Notes: generated by a model not told the origin, from the letters alone. A stretch of 64,000 nucleotides of DNA from Hydractinia symbiolongicarpus (GCF_029227915.1 NC_079883.1:5702001-5766000); one strand, 5' to 3'. Shown: positions 9,127 through 22,164, numbered from the stretch's first letter. Translations and numbers: made by a program.

Positions 9127-9508
9127 CTTTTCCGTGCCTAGATTGACTAATCTACACGAAATATATGCTATATTTTTATTTTCCACCGAGAAACCAGTAT
9201 TTATGGTTCAATTATTCTTTTTTTTTCGCATTCATTATATGGTTAGAGTTTTTCTCGCACTGTGATTGGCTAATCTAAACGAAATATATGCTATATTTTT
9301 GTTTCCTGCCGAGAAACGAGAGTACTTTTACTTAGAAAAAGCGGATATTTTTTCTCCGAATGGTTGAGTTCAGTTTTTGTTTTATTGCAAAGAGAGAAAT
9401 TGTCAGAAACTTTCTTCCAAAATTCTCTTTTTAAAAGAAACATATTTTTATGAAATGAATATAAATATCCACGGTCCAATTATTCTTTTCTTCGCATATA
9501 TAAGACCT
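9127..9508 (+). repeat. Imperfect local direct duplication
   Basis: The block with GAAATATATGCTATATTTTT and CCGAGAAAC occurs at about 9127-9241 and again at 9247-9321. The following block (CAATTATTCTTTT..TTCGCAT) resumes only at about 9474, so the second copy has about 150 extra bases or the first has lost them. Confidence 0.65.
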
Positions 9509-9777
9509 CCTTGATATAAGTCAGTGCTCTCCACCGCTAAGTTCACTCGTGACACAGGGGCGGATCTAGGGTTAGGCAGCCTAGGCAATTGCCTAAGCCT
9601 AGTTTTGTGAACTAGAAAAAAAATTCTCTATAGATAGAATAATCTATAAAAAAAACTAAATTATTTTTATCAATTTATTTTTGGCATCCGCCGATTTCGG
9701 CTATGACGATGCGCGGCGTGCGTGTTTTATTTTACTCAAATAAGCAAACCCGGGGCGATCTTAGGCAAAATGTCTAT

Positions 9778-9960
9778 TCGCCTAAAACGTCCGCGGGTTT
9801 TAAAGTTCCGAATGAATGAAAATCACAGATGGAAGAAAAAACGCCTAAAACGTCCGCGGGTTCTCAAGTTCCAATGAATGAAATTCTGGAATGTGAAGAA
9901 AAAACGCCTAAAACGTCCGTGGGTTTTAAAGTTTAAACGCCTAAAACGACCACGGGTACG
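9778..9960 (+). repeat. 63-bp tandem repeat block in the 3.3-kb element
   Basis: CCTAAAACGTCCGCGGGTT begins at 9781, 9844 and 9907 (63-bp steps) and in a short fourth copy at 9940. The minus strand stays open through it and repeats RTRGRFRRFFF, which I take as a by-product of the period being divisible by three. Confidence 0.8.
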
Positions 9961-11213
9961 GTTACATGGAGTGGATGTTTCTTTTTCAACATGGTTTACC
10001 TGGATCAGGTCCAATTGCAGGGAGCACTTCAAATGTCTAGAATATTAAAGCAATTGTATGCCACCTAAGTTAAATAAAGAAGTTTTGAATTTGGAAACCT
10101 TTTCAGATATTGAAAGGATTGGAAATGCTGGAGAGAAGTATTTTGGCCACGTGTGCCGTGTTGTTGTCTCAAACCAAACCTTTATCTTCCTCTGCAAGAG
10201 ACAATAAATTCAGTAATACTTGAAATATTTTAGTTTTAGCTGCTCCTGAATTTTAGGCACTTTTGTGTCAAGAACTATTCTTAAAAGTGGTAAACCACCA
10301 GATGTTCTTACAAAACGTGTAATTTAAATCTTTTTCTTATCAAAACAAAAGGTTTTAACTTGGCCTTGATCAAATGCATTGTTTATAAACATAAAAGCCC
10401 AATGCTAAACGAGATAGCTAACTGAGGCAATTTATGTCAACACTGTCTTGGCGGTCGAGAGATGTTTTGATGTGTATGTTAAATTCGGTATAGAGTATTA
10501 CTAGCTACCTGTATGTGTATTAGTTGGAATTTTGTTAGTTTTTTTTCTTTAACGTCTTAAGGGTCACTGGCTTCGTGTAGGCTTTGTGTAGCCGTTTATG
10601 CAACTGTGTATCTTTGTTTCTGTTAGGGAGAGAATACATTCTTGTAAGATAACTAAGGGACAGCTCTTTCATGAACGCAAAAGTCCAAGCTAAATGTTAA
10701 TAGATCTGCAGATCCCCTTTCCCTCCCCTAAACATCAAATCAGAAAAGGTAATCTTTGAATGTTGTCAGTCCTTGAAACCATAAGCACTCGGCCATGTGT
10801 CCCTGCTAAGCAGGTAGACACTAAAAGTTATTAATACTTTCTGTTCTCTAAGAAATCGATGTATACAGTATGAGATATAATTAAACGGCAAAGGATTCTA
10901 CCTCGTCCCACCGCCAAATTTATACGCTTAGCATATACTTTTTTATTGTGATTGTCCCTAAGAACTTTGACTTTGTGGGAACTTTTAAACAGTGCATTTT
11001 ATATGCAACATCCCACTGCTCATTTTAAAACTTTTAAGAACACGAGAAGATCTCTTTGACTTTCCCATGTTACTTTTAATTGTAATAAAATTGCTAAAAA
11101 CAAAAGAATGAAGCAATACCTAATCTAAGAATAAGTTTGTTTTATAATATTTCTTATTCTCATCTTGCTGAGCAATACAACGTATATAATTTTGTTTTAG
11201 GATAAGATATTTT

Positions 11214-11757
11214 GATGTCACCCTGGTACCTAAGATGAATATTCTTCTAACAACGAAAATCACCATCAATTAAAAGAACACAGATTTGTTAATCCTTATA
11301 ATATTGGAAAACTGTAAACAATGGATATATATCTGGTATAATCCACAAAGTTGTGTTTCATAAGAGGAACTAAGAAGGTGAAAAAAATCAATCAAAATAA
11401 CTTGTATTTTGATGTCACCCTGGTACCTATGATGAATATTCAAGTAAATAACACAGAAGATTTGTTCTGAATCCTTATAATATTGGAAAACTGTAAACAA
11501 TAGATATATATCTGGTATAATCCACAAAGTTGTGTTTCATAAGAGGAACTAAGAAGGTGAAAAAAATCAATCAAAATAACTTGTATTTTGATGTCACCCT
11601 GGTACCTATGATGAATATTCAAGTAAATAACACAGAAGATTTGTTCTGAATCCTTATAATATTGGAAAACTGTAAACAATGGATATATATCTGGTATAAT
11701 CCACAAAGTTGGTGAAAAAAATCAATCAAAATAACTTGTGAATATTCAAGTAAATCA
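11214..11757 (+). repeat. About 180-bp tandem repeat, three copies
   Basis: GATGTCACCCTGGTACCTA starts at 11214, 11411 and 11590; the second copy is 179 bp, the first 197 bp with an extra segment, the third is cut short. Each copy has ATAATATTGGAAAACTGTAA. The open minus-strand frames here are repeat shadows. Confidence 0.85.
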
Positions 11758-13077
11758 TAGAAATGATTTTCACGTAAAACATATACAGATCGAAACAAGA
11801 ATTGCATGTTAAAAAACGTTCTGTTACAGACTGTAAACTAACAAATGTCATGTCAACTTATGGGTATGAGTAGGATTTGTATATATGTTGCTTTTTATAT
11901 GAGAATCTTCATAATTGGCTTATAGTTACTAAAACTTTCTTAAAGATTTTACAGTATTAAAATATTTTTTAAACATAGTTGACAGGGACATGTAAGGGTA
12001 AATAATATGAGACATGTTAAATGTTTTGATGTTATTTTTCTAATTTCTAACTCTTTTCTGGCTTAATAAACTGCCTTTCTCTTGTGGGAATTTCATAGCA
12101 TTAAAATTAATGCTTAATAGAAATTGGTGCAAAACTACACCAGTAACCCTAATGCTAAACTGTATTAACTTCATGAAGAGGTGATTACTATATACTTTTT
12201 GTACACGTTTATTATATGTTGCGATCTTACACTGTAAGTCTAACTGGAAATCTTTCATTCTTTTATATGCTGGTTTTCTTTGTGCATTTGCAGGTTCTTA
12301 ACACAGACTATAATTTTCCAAACAATATTTCTACGTTGCACTACTGTTGACTATCTATTCCTAAAATTGTCTTGTAATGTAATTTTTTGTTGTATTGTTA
12401 GTTATTAGACTTATTGCATGTTTTGAAATGAAGCAAATCCCCAACTTATTACTTGTTCTCGTATTATGTGCGTAAAACGAAAAAAGATGCTAAGATACTT
12501 AATACCAGTATGTGATTCAAAGAAATTATGGAAACGCTAACCCTGTTTCAAATCGAATTTGCTAACCGGACGCATTTTCCATCCGCATGTTTTAACAAGG
12601 ATAAAGTGGTAAAACTACGGGGGTTACTGTTATTTGTTTGGCTATAAAGAAACTTTCGTTTCTAATCTAGAAGGATTCTTAATAACTAAAAACCTTACTT
12701 TTGGGAAAATTTTAGTTCCTTTTACAGCAAAAACACAAAACGGCCGATTTACCTCGTACAACACCACAACCCTTGACATTACTTTGCCAAAAAATCTATG
12801 AAATTTTGCCTAACCAAAAAAAATTCCTAGATCCGCCCCTGTGACATCTGAGAGATTTATGACACTTTGAAGGGGACTTCAAATTCCATTGTTTAAAAGA
12901 CAATTTATCCTGACTTAAATTACAGGACCCATATATATTGTCTTGCAATAATCGCTTTCGGTATTAAACACAGAATTTCATGAGCCATGACTGACATTGA
13001 ACATTATTACCCGGGTAAAAGGGCGGCATCAATATTTCTTAAAATCGCGCAATGTGATTGGTTAGAACGTACGTCAT

Positions 13078-13107
13078 AGCGGGCAATATTCCACGGTATT
13101 GCCCGCT
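13078..13107. repeat. GGGCAAT inverted repeat
   Basis: AGCGGGCAAT and ATTGCCCGCT are perfect 10-base arms around a 10-base loop, followed by CTACCATAGCAACC. Confidence 0.75.
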
Positions 13108-13424
13108 ACCATAGCAACCGTGTTTAAAGTTTAAATATGGTAGCATTAAATGTAAATAAACACGGAAAAAAAGTAAAAAAAAACGCGAAAAATAAGTGAA
13201 ACTAACTTTTATGTATTCAAAATTTCTATGTTGCAGCTACAATAAAAACCTGTGATGTTTACATGATATTCGATTTTAAAAAAACATATTTTTAGTTCGA
13301 ATGTACGTTCCATATGGGAATAGTTTCTATAAAGACATGGTTTCTACATCCTGCTTATAATGTTATATTTTTTGTCTCAAAATGCAGTACACGGATAATA
13401 ATCCATATAAAAACTGCTTATTTC

Positions 13425-13517
13425 GGGCAATACCTTCGAATATTCACCTCTGCCACGTATTGCCCTCACAAGCTCGGGCAATACTTTGACGCCGGTCAAT
13501 ATTCGAAGGTATTGCCC
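13425..13517. repeat. Nested GGGCAATA palindromes (MITE-like foldback)
   Basis: Perfect 20-base arms at 13425-13444 and 13498-13517 (GGGCAATACCTTCGAATATT inverted) enclose a second perfect pair, GTATTGCCC at 13457-13465 and GGGCAATAC at 13476-13484. Confidence 0.8.
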
Positions 13518-13519
13518 TC

Positions 13520-15740
13520 ATAAACAGTTATTATAGGGTTAGTAATCTGCTTAGTATACAAGATACAATCATTTTTCTTTAAAAGTTATCGCACATGTTT
13601 ACAAAAAATATCGTCATATTTTTTGTCGTTTTTTAGTGCTCGTGTATGTATCTGAAAACGAGAATATAAGACAATCAAAAAATATTTTCGATATTTTTCT
13701 CTGTACTACTTATCGAAAAAAAATGTCAGACAAAATACCCCATTTGTGTTCATTTTATAATATGTAAACGATAATAAAAACAATTGATAAACAATAGCTT
13801 TTAGGGGTGTATTCTAATACATATTTCGTAGAGCAAAAATATTTTTTTGTCAACCTTTTTCCAACATTTAAAAAGTAATCTTTGTTTTGCGACTGTACTC
13901 AATTTTTTTTTAAATTCGGGTCAGTTTTTTCACACGGATAAAAAATAGAAGCAGCATCGTTTATACTTTTTTGCAATTTGTCATGTCATTCAAAGTGGAG
14001 CAGTATTTATCAAAAATATCAAAACACTTTAAGTATATAATCTTTTATTCGCGGAAGCGCTTTTTACACAGAAAACGATAATCCGTAGCGATAACAAAAG
14101 AATTGTTACAAAAGTCCCGACAATGTATCAACTGCAAAAAATTCTGTATCAAATAAAATGAAAGAACTTTGAAAACCGACACTATTTCAAACATTTTCAG
14201 TTTGTTTAAGAAGTATTCAGGTTTACTAATGAAGATCATGTCTAAAATAGTAATTTCCAAAGGCGGGTTTATTTGTTTATTTAGTATGGACATTTTTAAA
14301 AATTCTTGTGGTATTTAGATCTAAATGTGTGTTAGTTGATGGTTCATCAGCTAGACATTATAACTATTGTGCGATTTCTAATTGCAAGTGACACATAGTA
14401 AAGTCATTTCGAATCTTTAACCTCTCAGGCGGCAAGTGGCAACAAGGTGGTCTTTCAACTGAGCAAGCAAATTATATTTGGACGAAGTTAAATACTTTAG
14501 CGTGCTATAATACGCAGAACTAATTGTCTTTTTGTGTGTGATGTTCACACTTTATACCACAATGCCATAATAGCATAGTAAAATTACTTTTTGCATTTTG
14601 GAAGACCGAAAATGGTTCTACCGCACATGCAGTAACATATGCCAAGTTACCCGTTTAGGCCAGTTGACTTTTTTTTAACCCTGTTAAATCAACATATGAT
14701 CATAAGCACATTTTCATAAAAAGCTATTGAATTCTGACGCGTATTTGAAATTTCATGACCTCTATGTACAGTACATTAATGGAAAACTAATATGTTCGCA
14801 GAATATTTACTTCATGCTCAATTGCATCTCAGGATTAAATCCTTTTATGTAATTGCATCCCTTCTTGGTTGAAAACGGTGGAAAGTGACCAGGCTCAGGA
14901 GAACCCCCTAATGCATTAGTCAAGTCAATCAATTAAAAAAATTGTCGGATCTGCTGTCTTTATAAAAGAAACATTATTCATTCACATTATTGGAATTGCT
15001 TCGTGACAAAACAATGTCAAAAAAACACATCGTACCATTGAATGTATTTATTTGATTCTGACCAATATATAGATTATGTTATCTACAATCCATATCGTTT
15101 ACATTTAAGAATAGGTGGAAACATCTGATGAAAACTTATCATGATAACTAAATTTCTATCGGACACGTTTTCCTTTATATTTACAATACACATAGGACAT
15201 GCCCTACATTTCAAAAAAGGGCGTTGAAAGAAGACAAGCCCTACGGGTCAAAAAGAGCAATATTTACAATGCACTTTTTAATGTGTTTCTTGTTTTTATG
15301 CTTGACGAAGCCAATCAGTTAAGACTTAGAATTTTGTTAACTTAAGAGGTATTATTCTTTACAGAAATCAAGTGTTAGAATTTCTCATGAACTTTCTGTT
15401 AGAACGTAACGAAAGGGAGGTGATACATCAAAGAAACAAGAAGGAAATTTGTAGACTAAAATCAAATAAGCGAAAAAGAAAAGTTTACTTTTAAAGATTA
15501 GTTACAAAGATTATTGAATCACGTGTATTGTACTTGTATTACTAATATTTCATGCACGGATTGCATTGGCAAGAACGAATTATTTTTCTACAATAAATCG
15601 TTTATTTTTCTTCTCCGTAAAAAATAAACAGTAAAGTCTAACTATCTTCCAGTGCGATTTGTTCGGCATACATCTTTGACACAAAGTTATTGTATCCTGA
15701 TACCCATAGTTTCCAGGTAAATGTATCGAATTACATTGAC
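13520..15740. other. Gene-free stretch
   Basis: AT-rich with T-runs. The longest open frame (14045-14293, minus) has no splice context or recognisable motif. Confidence 0.4.
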
Positions 15741-15756
15741 CGAAACAGTACTTTGA

Positions 15757-16020
15757 TTAAATGATATTTGGAATGCAACCTTCGTAAAAAGCCTTTCTTG
15801 TGTACGGTCGTGCTGAGAACGAGTGACTATTTCTTTCTGTTGCATTTGACGTGAGCCTTCCTCCTGATAATTTTTGTGTCGCGTCTTGTGTATTTTGAGA
15901 AGAAGGCGTTGACGAGGTCAATCTGGTTGATTTGCAATAGACGAGTAGCAACAACAGCAAAACAAATAACGCTTTAGGTGTTTCAATCCTCTAAACGAGA
16001 GCGGTGAAAAGAGTGTCATG
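15757..16020 (-). CDS. Possible small membrane or secreted protein ORF
   Basis: By my reading an ATG at 16018-16020 opens a frame to the stop at 15757-15759. It has a Leu-rich hydrophobic core (KRYLFLLLLLLVYCKS), a Ser/Thr/Asn-rich middle with one NAT sequon, and a tail ending YEGCIPNII. An acceptor-like ctctcgtttag lies inside at 15992, so it could instead be a terminal exon. No homology recognised; chance is possible. Confidence 0.2.
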
Positions 16021-17440
16021 TTATTAATGGAAATTTTCATGTGAACAAAAACAGTGCTTTAGCTGGTTGATAAAGAAAGTTGATAATAAACAATACACCA
16101 CTAGCTAATAAATCAGATATGGAGCTATCAAGAACAAGCAGTATCTGTTTCGTTAAGAAAAAAGAAAAGAAATATCGAGTTGTTGACAATATGAATTTTA
16201 AATTACAATTTTTAAATCAATAAAAAAGTAGCAATCAACGTGTTATTTTTGCGCAACTAGTCAATTTCATATCTCAAACCGTCTGTTTCAAATTTGAAAT
16301 AAAACGGGATGTAATTGACACGTTTTTTTATGATTTGGCCCCCAATTTTTGAATGATATTATTTTTACAACATAAATAAACGTCGATCTCACGTTATTGT
16401 TTAGAAACATCATTTTGAATGGCTGGAACTTTTACACATAAGAAAAAAATATATATTGCGTTGTTTATACTACACAAATATTTTATCGCAAATATGAAAT
16501 CACGTGAAGGAAAATTTTAACTTCTTGCTAATGTAGCAGTTGCAAACCTAGGGGATAACATTTAATTTTCCTCAAACCAGCTCATAAAATGTTTAAAAAA
16601 TAGTTTTTTATCACATAATTAACACGGAATAACGTTAACTTCGGGTAATTTTGTCACCATTACAAGTGCAACTCAGTCTTATTAATCTCCAACAGTTCTC
16701 AAATCCATGTTATTACTATGGAAACACCTTGAGTTGATAAATCATGATATGCAACGTTACATGCAATGTCTGTTTAAGATAATGAAAATTCTAATATGTT
16801 TTAAACATACATACAGCCATGCTTTGAAAAAGTAATGGCACTGTTATTGACTTATTTCTGCACAATCCGATATGTTTGTTATACTAACCATACGTCTAAA
16901 CACAAGCAACAAGGTCCTTATGTTTCAGTAAGTGGAGAAGTTAATTATTCTTGCACGCTTGCGGTATTTAGTTACTGTTCCTATTCATGTCCAACCGTTA
17001 TTGACAGAATTACTAAAGAAACTATTTAAGACGTTATTTTGATTGTCCCCATAGATAGCATTTTGTTGTATGTCATAAGAAACCTTAATCACACTATATT
17101 TAACTAGCTGAATTCCCGTGGAAGAATCTCTCATTGGCTCCTTTTGAGGGATGCCAAATAAAAACATAGATCATGGGAGATTGAACTTTTAAAAGTCAAA
17201 ATTTGCATTATTCTACATCTATAACCACTGAAACAAAACGCCCAAAAAATAAACATGTGCCGTAATAAAAAACTAATAATAAAAGAAAAAAAGCCCTGAG
17301 GTTGAGGTTGCTCATAATTTGTATTATACAGAAGGTTTAAAAATATAAGCAGGTCCAACAACAAATTAAAAATAAAATAAAAGTGCAAAAGGTCTAACAA
17401 AACCGAACGTAGCTAACAACTGTTATGTAAAAATCTAAAT
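16021..17440. other. Gene-free stretch
   Basis: Nothing supported. An open frame at 16835-17029 has no motif or splice support. Confidence 0.35.
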
Positions 17441-17446
17441 CTGTGC

Positions 17447-17611
17447 TCCAGTGGAATCTCTCAAGGGACCAATAAATTTGTTCGCGATAGAGAAAGTTTG
17501 AGATAAAGAAAGGAAAATACCTTAAACGGACCGCAAAGGGGCCGAGACTTTAGTTCGAGATAGAGAGAAGTTCGAAATGGAGAGAAGTCGAGATAGAAAG
17601 ATTTTACTGTA
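17447..17611. mobile_element. Short pogo/Tigger-like MITE
   Basis: Begins CCAGTGGAATCTCTCAAGG and ends GATAGAAAGATTTTACTGTA, with internal TTCGAGATAGAGAGAAGTTCG repeats. ..ACTGTA ends with AATCTCTC-type subterminal repeats are pogo/Tigger style and match the larger elements at 20074 and 46170. Confidence 0.55.
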
Positions 17612-19250
17612 TATACTTGCTTTGTTATGCCAGAAGTAGCTACACCAGGGAAAATACGTTAAGTCACGCAGAAAAGGTTATTGAAAAATTTCCACCGCGT
17701 ACCGTTTCTAATGCATCATACCAAATTAGCCATTTAGTCTATTGCATACAGCAACCCTCCCAATGCGTAAACGTGTTGTGCATGATAACAATATTTTAAA
17801 CGGTAACGTAACAGATGTAAACATTGATTTAAGTTTGTTTACATTAAGGTTTATTATAACGACATCGCCCACTTCGTAGCCTTAAAAACAGCAACAACGG
17901 AAAATTACTTTTTACATTTTATATATGGACTCACATGGTCACTCACACAAGCGTATTATTATATTGATACGCCAATTTGGCAACTCTTCATATAACATCT
18001 TAGTCTAAAAAAGGTCAATGAAAATTACTGCATGTACACATTTGAATATGGCAGGAAAACACTTCACCTTAGAATCACACTCCTAAGAATCACAGACCTT
18101 TTTTAACTCGTTCAGTTGCAATTGGTAGCTAAGCAAAAAACAAATATTTCAAATCTCATTCCGGTAGATTGCTCAGTCTATTTAAAACGTGCCAACATTT
18201 TTAAATAACATCAAGTCGGCTGTTTCGGTTTGAGATAAGTCTTTGTTCGTTGACATATGAACAGAGAGAAATTCACGTGGACGAAATATTACTGCATGAC
18301 AACTGCTTTATTTAGATGGCAATTTGATTTCTAACTTAACAAAGGGACAACAAGCCGTCTGTTGATAAAAATTCGTGATGTCAGTATTAACATTAAAGAC
18401 CAGATCACTAGTCTATAATTTATGGTAAAGCTTTTACTATTACTTTGTTTTTATATAACTACTTGAAAAGATCAAGTGAAAAAAAGTTTTAGGTAGGGGG
18501 GGGGAAGGGTTAACTAAAGCAAATTGTTTAAAAAGGTGAAAAAGTCCCTTCAAAAAAGTCCCTTCAAACGTCGCAGACCGAAACCCTAAACAGCTTGTTA
18601 TAAAATGCCGCGTGGCCCAAGAAGTGTTACAGTTAAAACATGTGTGATTGTCTGGAGTTAAAGACCCTATTACTGGTGTATATTGATTTATCTTTTCACC
18701 TTTTTTCCCCATATAGCAACGAAAACGTTGTAAAAATGTTGCTAGGAAGAAGTATGGATATTTAGTTAAAAAACGGTTATTTTTATGTCGTTATAGTAGT
18801 TAGTTAGATGTTAGGATTTAGAAGTCTATATATTATTGTTTTCCGGTTAGTGACGCCACAACATAATCTCAATTAATCTCAAGAAAAACGCATCTGCAAC
18901 CAATCAGGAATGTCTGCACAAAAAAATTGGAAGTTTTATATTTGAAGTTTGGCACGAATCTCACTTTTGGTATGCTTTACCAGAATGACACCTCCTTTAG
19001 CAGAGATTTATTCAGAAGTTATTTTTGTACTGTGTAGATTTTAGTTGTGCTGAAAAAACAGTTATATTGTGAATATTTTTTTTTTCTTTCCTTGCTTCCG
19101 TCAATTAATAATTTACAATAATAAGTAGAAGATATTCAAACAGAAATGCTGTTGATATTATTTAATGTTCTCAAAACATTTCTAAAAACAGATTACTTGA
19201 TAACACAAGATTTCAAATGTCTCAACTTATAAAGGATTGGCAACTGTTTA
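17612..19250. other. Gene-free stretch
   Basis: Holds a G-run of nine followed by AAGGG near 18496-18510 and otherwise AT-rich unique-looking DNA. Confidence 0.35.
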
Positions 19251-19255
19251 GTAAG

Positions 19256-19326
19256 TGGTTGATTTACCTGAGGAAGTTGGATCAACTGGATTAAAAAAGG
19301 AAATGTTGGAAAAGTACTTTGATGGC
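19256..19326 (+). CDS. Isolated exon-like stretch resembling an RRM beta1-alpha1 segment
   Basis: Between an AG at 19254-19255 and a consensus donor gtaagc at 19327, one frame reads VDLPEEVGSTG then LKKEMLEKYFDG. The order hydrophobic-x-L-P-E, then L..YF is what the first strand and helix of RNA-recognition motifs look like, as in PARP/macro-domain proteins. I found no partner exons nearby, so it may be a gene fragment or chance. Confidence 0.25.
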
Positions 19327-20073
19327 GTAAGCAATAGGCAGCATATATTCCACAAAAATATCTTTTTTACCCTTTATCTTTTTTTTTAAGTATTCGAATT
19401 TAATGCTGGGTGGAGCTTAAAAACGTTGATCAAATAATCACATCTTTCGAAACAGCTGCGTTAACCAAACCAACTAATTGGACAAATTATTTGGTTTGGT
19501 TATTCCTAGGCAGTCCCTCGTCACCTACATGGGAAAGGAGGTCAGCTAGCTCAACCAGTTTCTAAGTTAAATAAACTCAAGAATAGAAACGAAACGTTTC
19601 AATTATTAACACATCTCAAGTTATAATGCATTTTTAGCGCATCAAAGGTTAATGTTGCCAGAGCGAAAAAAAAAATTCACTATAATAATGAAATAGTTTT
19701 TAGGTTAATGCGTAGTGATTACAAAAAAAACAATCATTAATTATAAAAAATCAACAGTCTTGTTAATGAAGATGCATTAGTAAAGAAAAGGGTTTTTTTT
19801 ATTACTTTCTAACCCCTTTAGTTTAATTTTTTTATATCACCTTTTTGGCAATTTTATAAACTTTCAGAAATATACACCAACTAACCGGAACCCAGTGTCG
19901 CACACCGGATGTAACACTATAGAATAATTGTATTTTTACCATTTGGGTTTATTGTTTCCGTAATTTCTATCAGACATAGGTAAAGCCATTGACATAAACA
20001 ATCAGAAAGCTTTTCAGTTAAACTGTAGTGGTCATATTGTCATGGCTGGGCGTCCCCGGTCCCATTTTATGAA
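19327..20073. other. Gene-free stretch
   Basis: Contains one short inverted repeat near 19469-19500 (AACCAAACCAA / TTGGTTTGGTT) and T-rich runs. Confidence 0.35.
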
Positions 20074-20934
20074 TACAGTATTCTCTCTAATTAGCGGACA
20101 CTGTTGGTGTATAAATAAAGTGTCCGCTAATTAGAAGTGTCTGCCTTTTAGAAAGTTTTGCAATGTAAGCTCAAAATTTGAAGAAAATGCAATTTTGTAT
20201 ACGAAACGTGTAACGTAAAAAAACGCGGGTGCCGTGTTGCACTCAGACACGAAAAAAAGAAGAAAACAACTAAATTGAACGTAATATAACTTTTTTTAAA
20301 AATAACAAACAAATATCGACATCATAATATCAACTAAATTACCAAAAAAAGATTTTTAAAAAAACTTTACTTGGAGAAAAAAAATTTAAAAGATTGTTGT
20401 TTTAAGTTACTAACTCGAATAATTTCAAGTCTGTCTTCAAGTGAGGATAAAGAAGTTCTTTCTTCTATTGAAATCTTTCAAGTTCAAGTTGAAATCTTTC
20501 ATGTTTTTGATATGTCATTAGCTGAGGTTTGTGGAAAGAGGGTTAATCGTGGAGGTGGATATGGTCTGGAAATACCAGTTAAATATAAGTTTTATGGACA
20601 ACAAAAGTTGATCGACTGGTTTGCGAAGAAAATCGAGGCTGTAAAAGCCGACAATTCTTGTGTAGTTTCAAAGTGCTTAAAATAAATATTTTAAAATTAT
20701 TCCATTTTTTATTATTTTTGTATGCAGCTCCCTAATTGTTTGGACTGTCCGCTAATTGAAGAGAAAAAAAAAGCCTATAGTTGTAGCTAATCAGAGTGTC
20801 CTTTAATTAAGTGTCTGCCAATTAGAAAGTTTTTTTTGAGACTTTGACCAGAAATGGCCGGTGTATGGACAAAATGTCCGCTAATCAGAGGTATCATCCT
20901 TTTAGAGTGTCCGTTAATTGGAGAGATTACTGTA
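20074..20934. mobile_element. 861-bp pogo/Tigger-like element
   Basis: Ends TACAGTATTCTCTCTAATTA and (inverted) TACAGTAATCTCTCCAATTA match in about 17 of 20 positions and end at TA, the target of this group. The unit GTCCGCTAATTAG/GTCCGTTAATTGG recurs in both orientations in the first 100 and last 200 bases. The one internal open frame (20371-20685, plus) is Lys-rich and shows no DDE or helix-turn-helix motif I recognise, so the copy is probably non-autonomous. Confidence 0.75.
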
Positions 20935-22160
20935 TCTAAAATTCAATAATTTAAGTATAAAGAGGATTGCTTGGAATTTTTTAAGAAGTGCTTTTAGACC
21001 ATTATAAAGAAATACACCTTTCCCGAATTTATTGTCTTTGATGTGCCGCAGGTCTTTCTCAACGTTTTTTAAAGAATATGAATGTAATTTTCGTAATCTT
21101 CACATAAAAATTGATAAATTTAATTTTGTACTAATTAACCTTTGCTCGAAGATGAGGCTTATTAGTACAAGTCGAAAACTAAGAAGGCTTTGACCGTAAC
21201 AAAGACGCCACCAAAACAGCACTTTCCAATGTCGGATGAAGTTGAAAATTTATGCATTAACCAATTTACTGATGCTGAAAATGATATTAAGGTCAAAACA
21301 TCAAAATTCCAAAATTTTACATGTAATTTGGGAAACGTGTATTAATATTTAGAATTTTTTGTAAAAGCTTCGCTACCTGCTCATTTTTAGTATTCAGGCA
21401 TTTTAGTTGAGGACAGTATATAGAAAATAATGGATTTTAACTGTACAAAAAAGAAATAGGTAACGAGAATTTTAAACTAAATGATATTGTCATTATCTCT
21501 TTACGCCAATTAGGCCTGATCACCAAATTTTTACTTCTCACGATTTAATAGTGAGCAATCCTTCAGTACTTAAACACACAGTCCATCAAATGTGTTATGC
21601 ATCCGTTATGAAGCTTTGGCAGTATTAGTTTTCACCAAATATTTAAAATTGTTATTTAACGAAGAGAGTGATTGCAAAATGTTTTTGACTTAGGTCCCTG
21701 AAAAATGCAATTGGGAGAGGGACAAAGAAAAATATTTTGTATTGATATTTTGATGATGTCAGCAATAATTTTACAAAATTTAAAAAAAGGATACCCGTTT
21801 CCGGCATTGTATAGAACCTCAAATACTTATCAAAATTATGTATGACATCTTGAGTTTCAATGATATTAAAGTTTAAAATTTTGCTGAATGTCAGCAAGGA
21901 CCCGCAAAGGTGTAAAGGTAGAAACAATGATCAAGAAAATGCATAAGATCACGTACTTTTGACGTACGCTATCAATTCGTCCATTCAGAATCAGATTCAG
22001 GATCCCAGGTTTGAAAAACGTATCCAAATTGGCTCCAGGTTGTTCGTAGTTATGCACGCTGACGTGATCATTGTGTTTTCAAGTTATTTGGCCTTTTAAT
22101 TTAAAGTGCATTTATGGCGGCTTTAAACGTCGAAGAAAAATGAAAACATCCACTATGTTT
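20935..22160. other. Gene-free stretch
   Basis: AT-rich; two overlapping minus-strand frames between 21652 and 22057 lack splice context or motif. Confidence 0.35.
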
Positions 22161-22164
22161 GTCA

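Larger units (their letters stand above)
9555..12841. mobile_element. 3.3-kb inverted-repeat DNA element, non-autonomous
   Basis: The left end CAGGGGCGGATCTAGG (9555) is exactly inverted at the right end (to 12841), followed inward on both sides by GGTTAGGCA. Five-base duplications TGACA flank it (9550-9554 and 12842-12846). No transposase reading frame is visible inside. The interior holds two tandem-repeat blocks and AT-rich filler. The superfamily is undetermined: ends of this style occur in several DNA transposon groups and a 5-base duplication does not fit hAT (8 bases) or Tc1 (TA). Confidence 0.75.

Noticed and set aside
11270-11807. Three similar minus-strand proteins
   Set aside because: They are translations of a ~180-bp tandem repeat in a non-coding element.
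20371-20685. Transposase gene inside the 861-bp pogo-like element
   Set aside because: No helix-turn-helix, CENP-B or DDE motif recognisable in the 104-residue frame.
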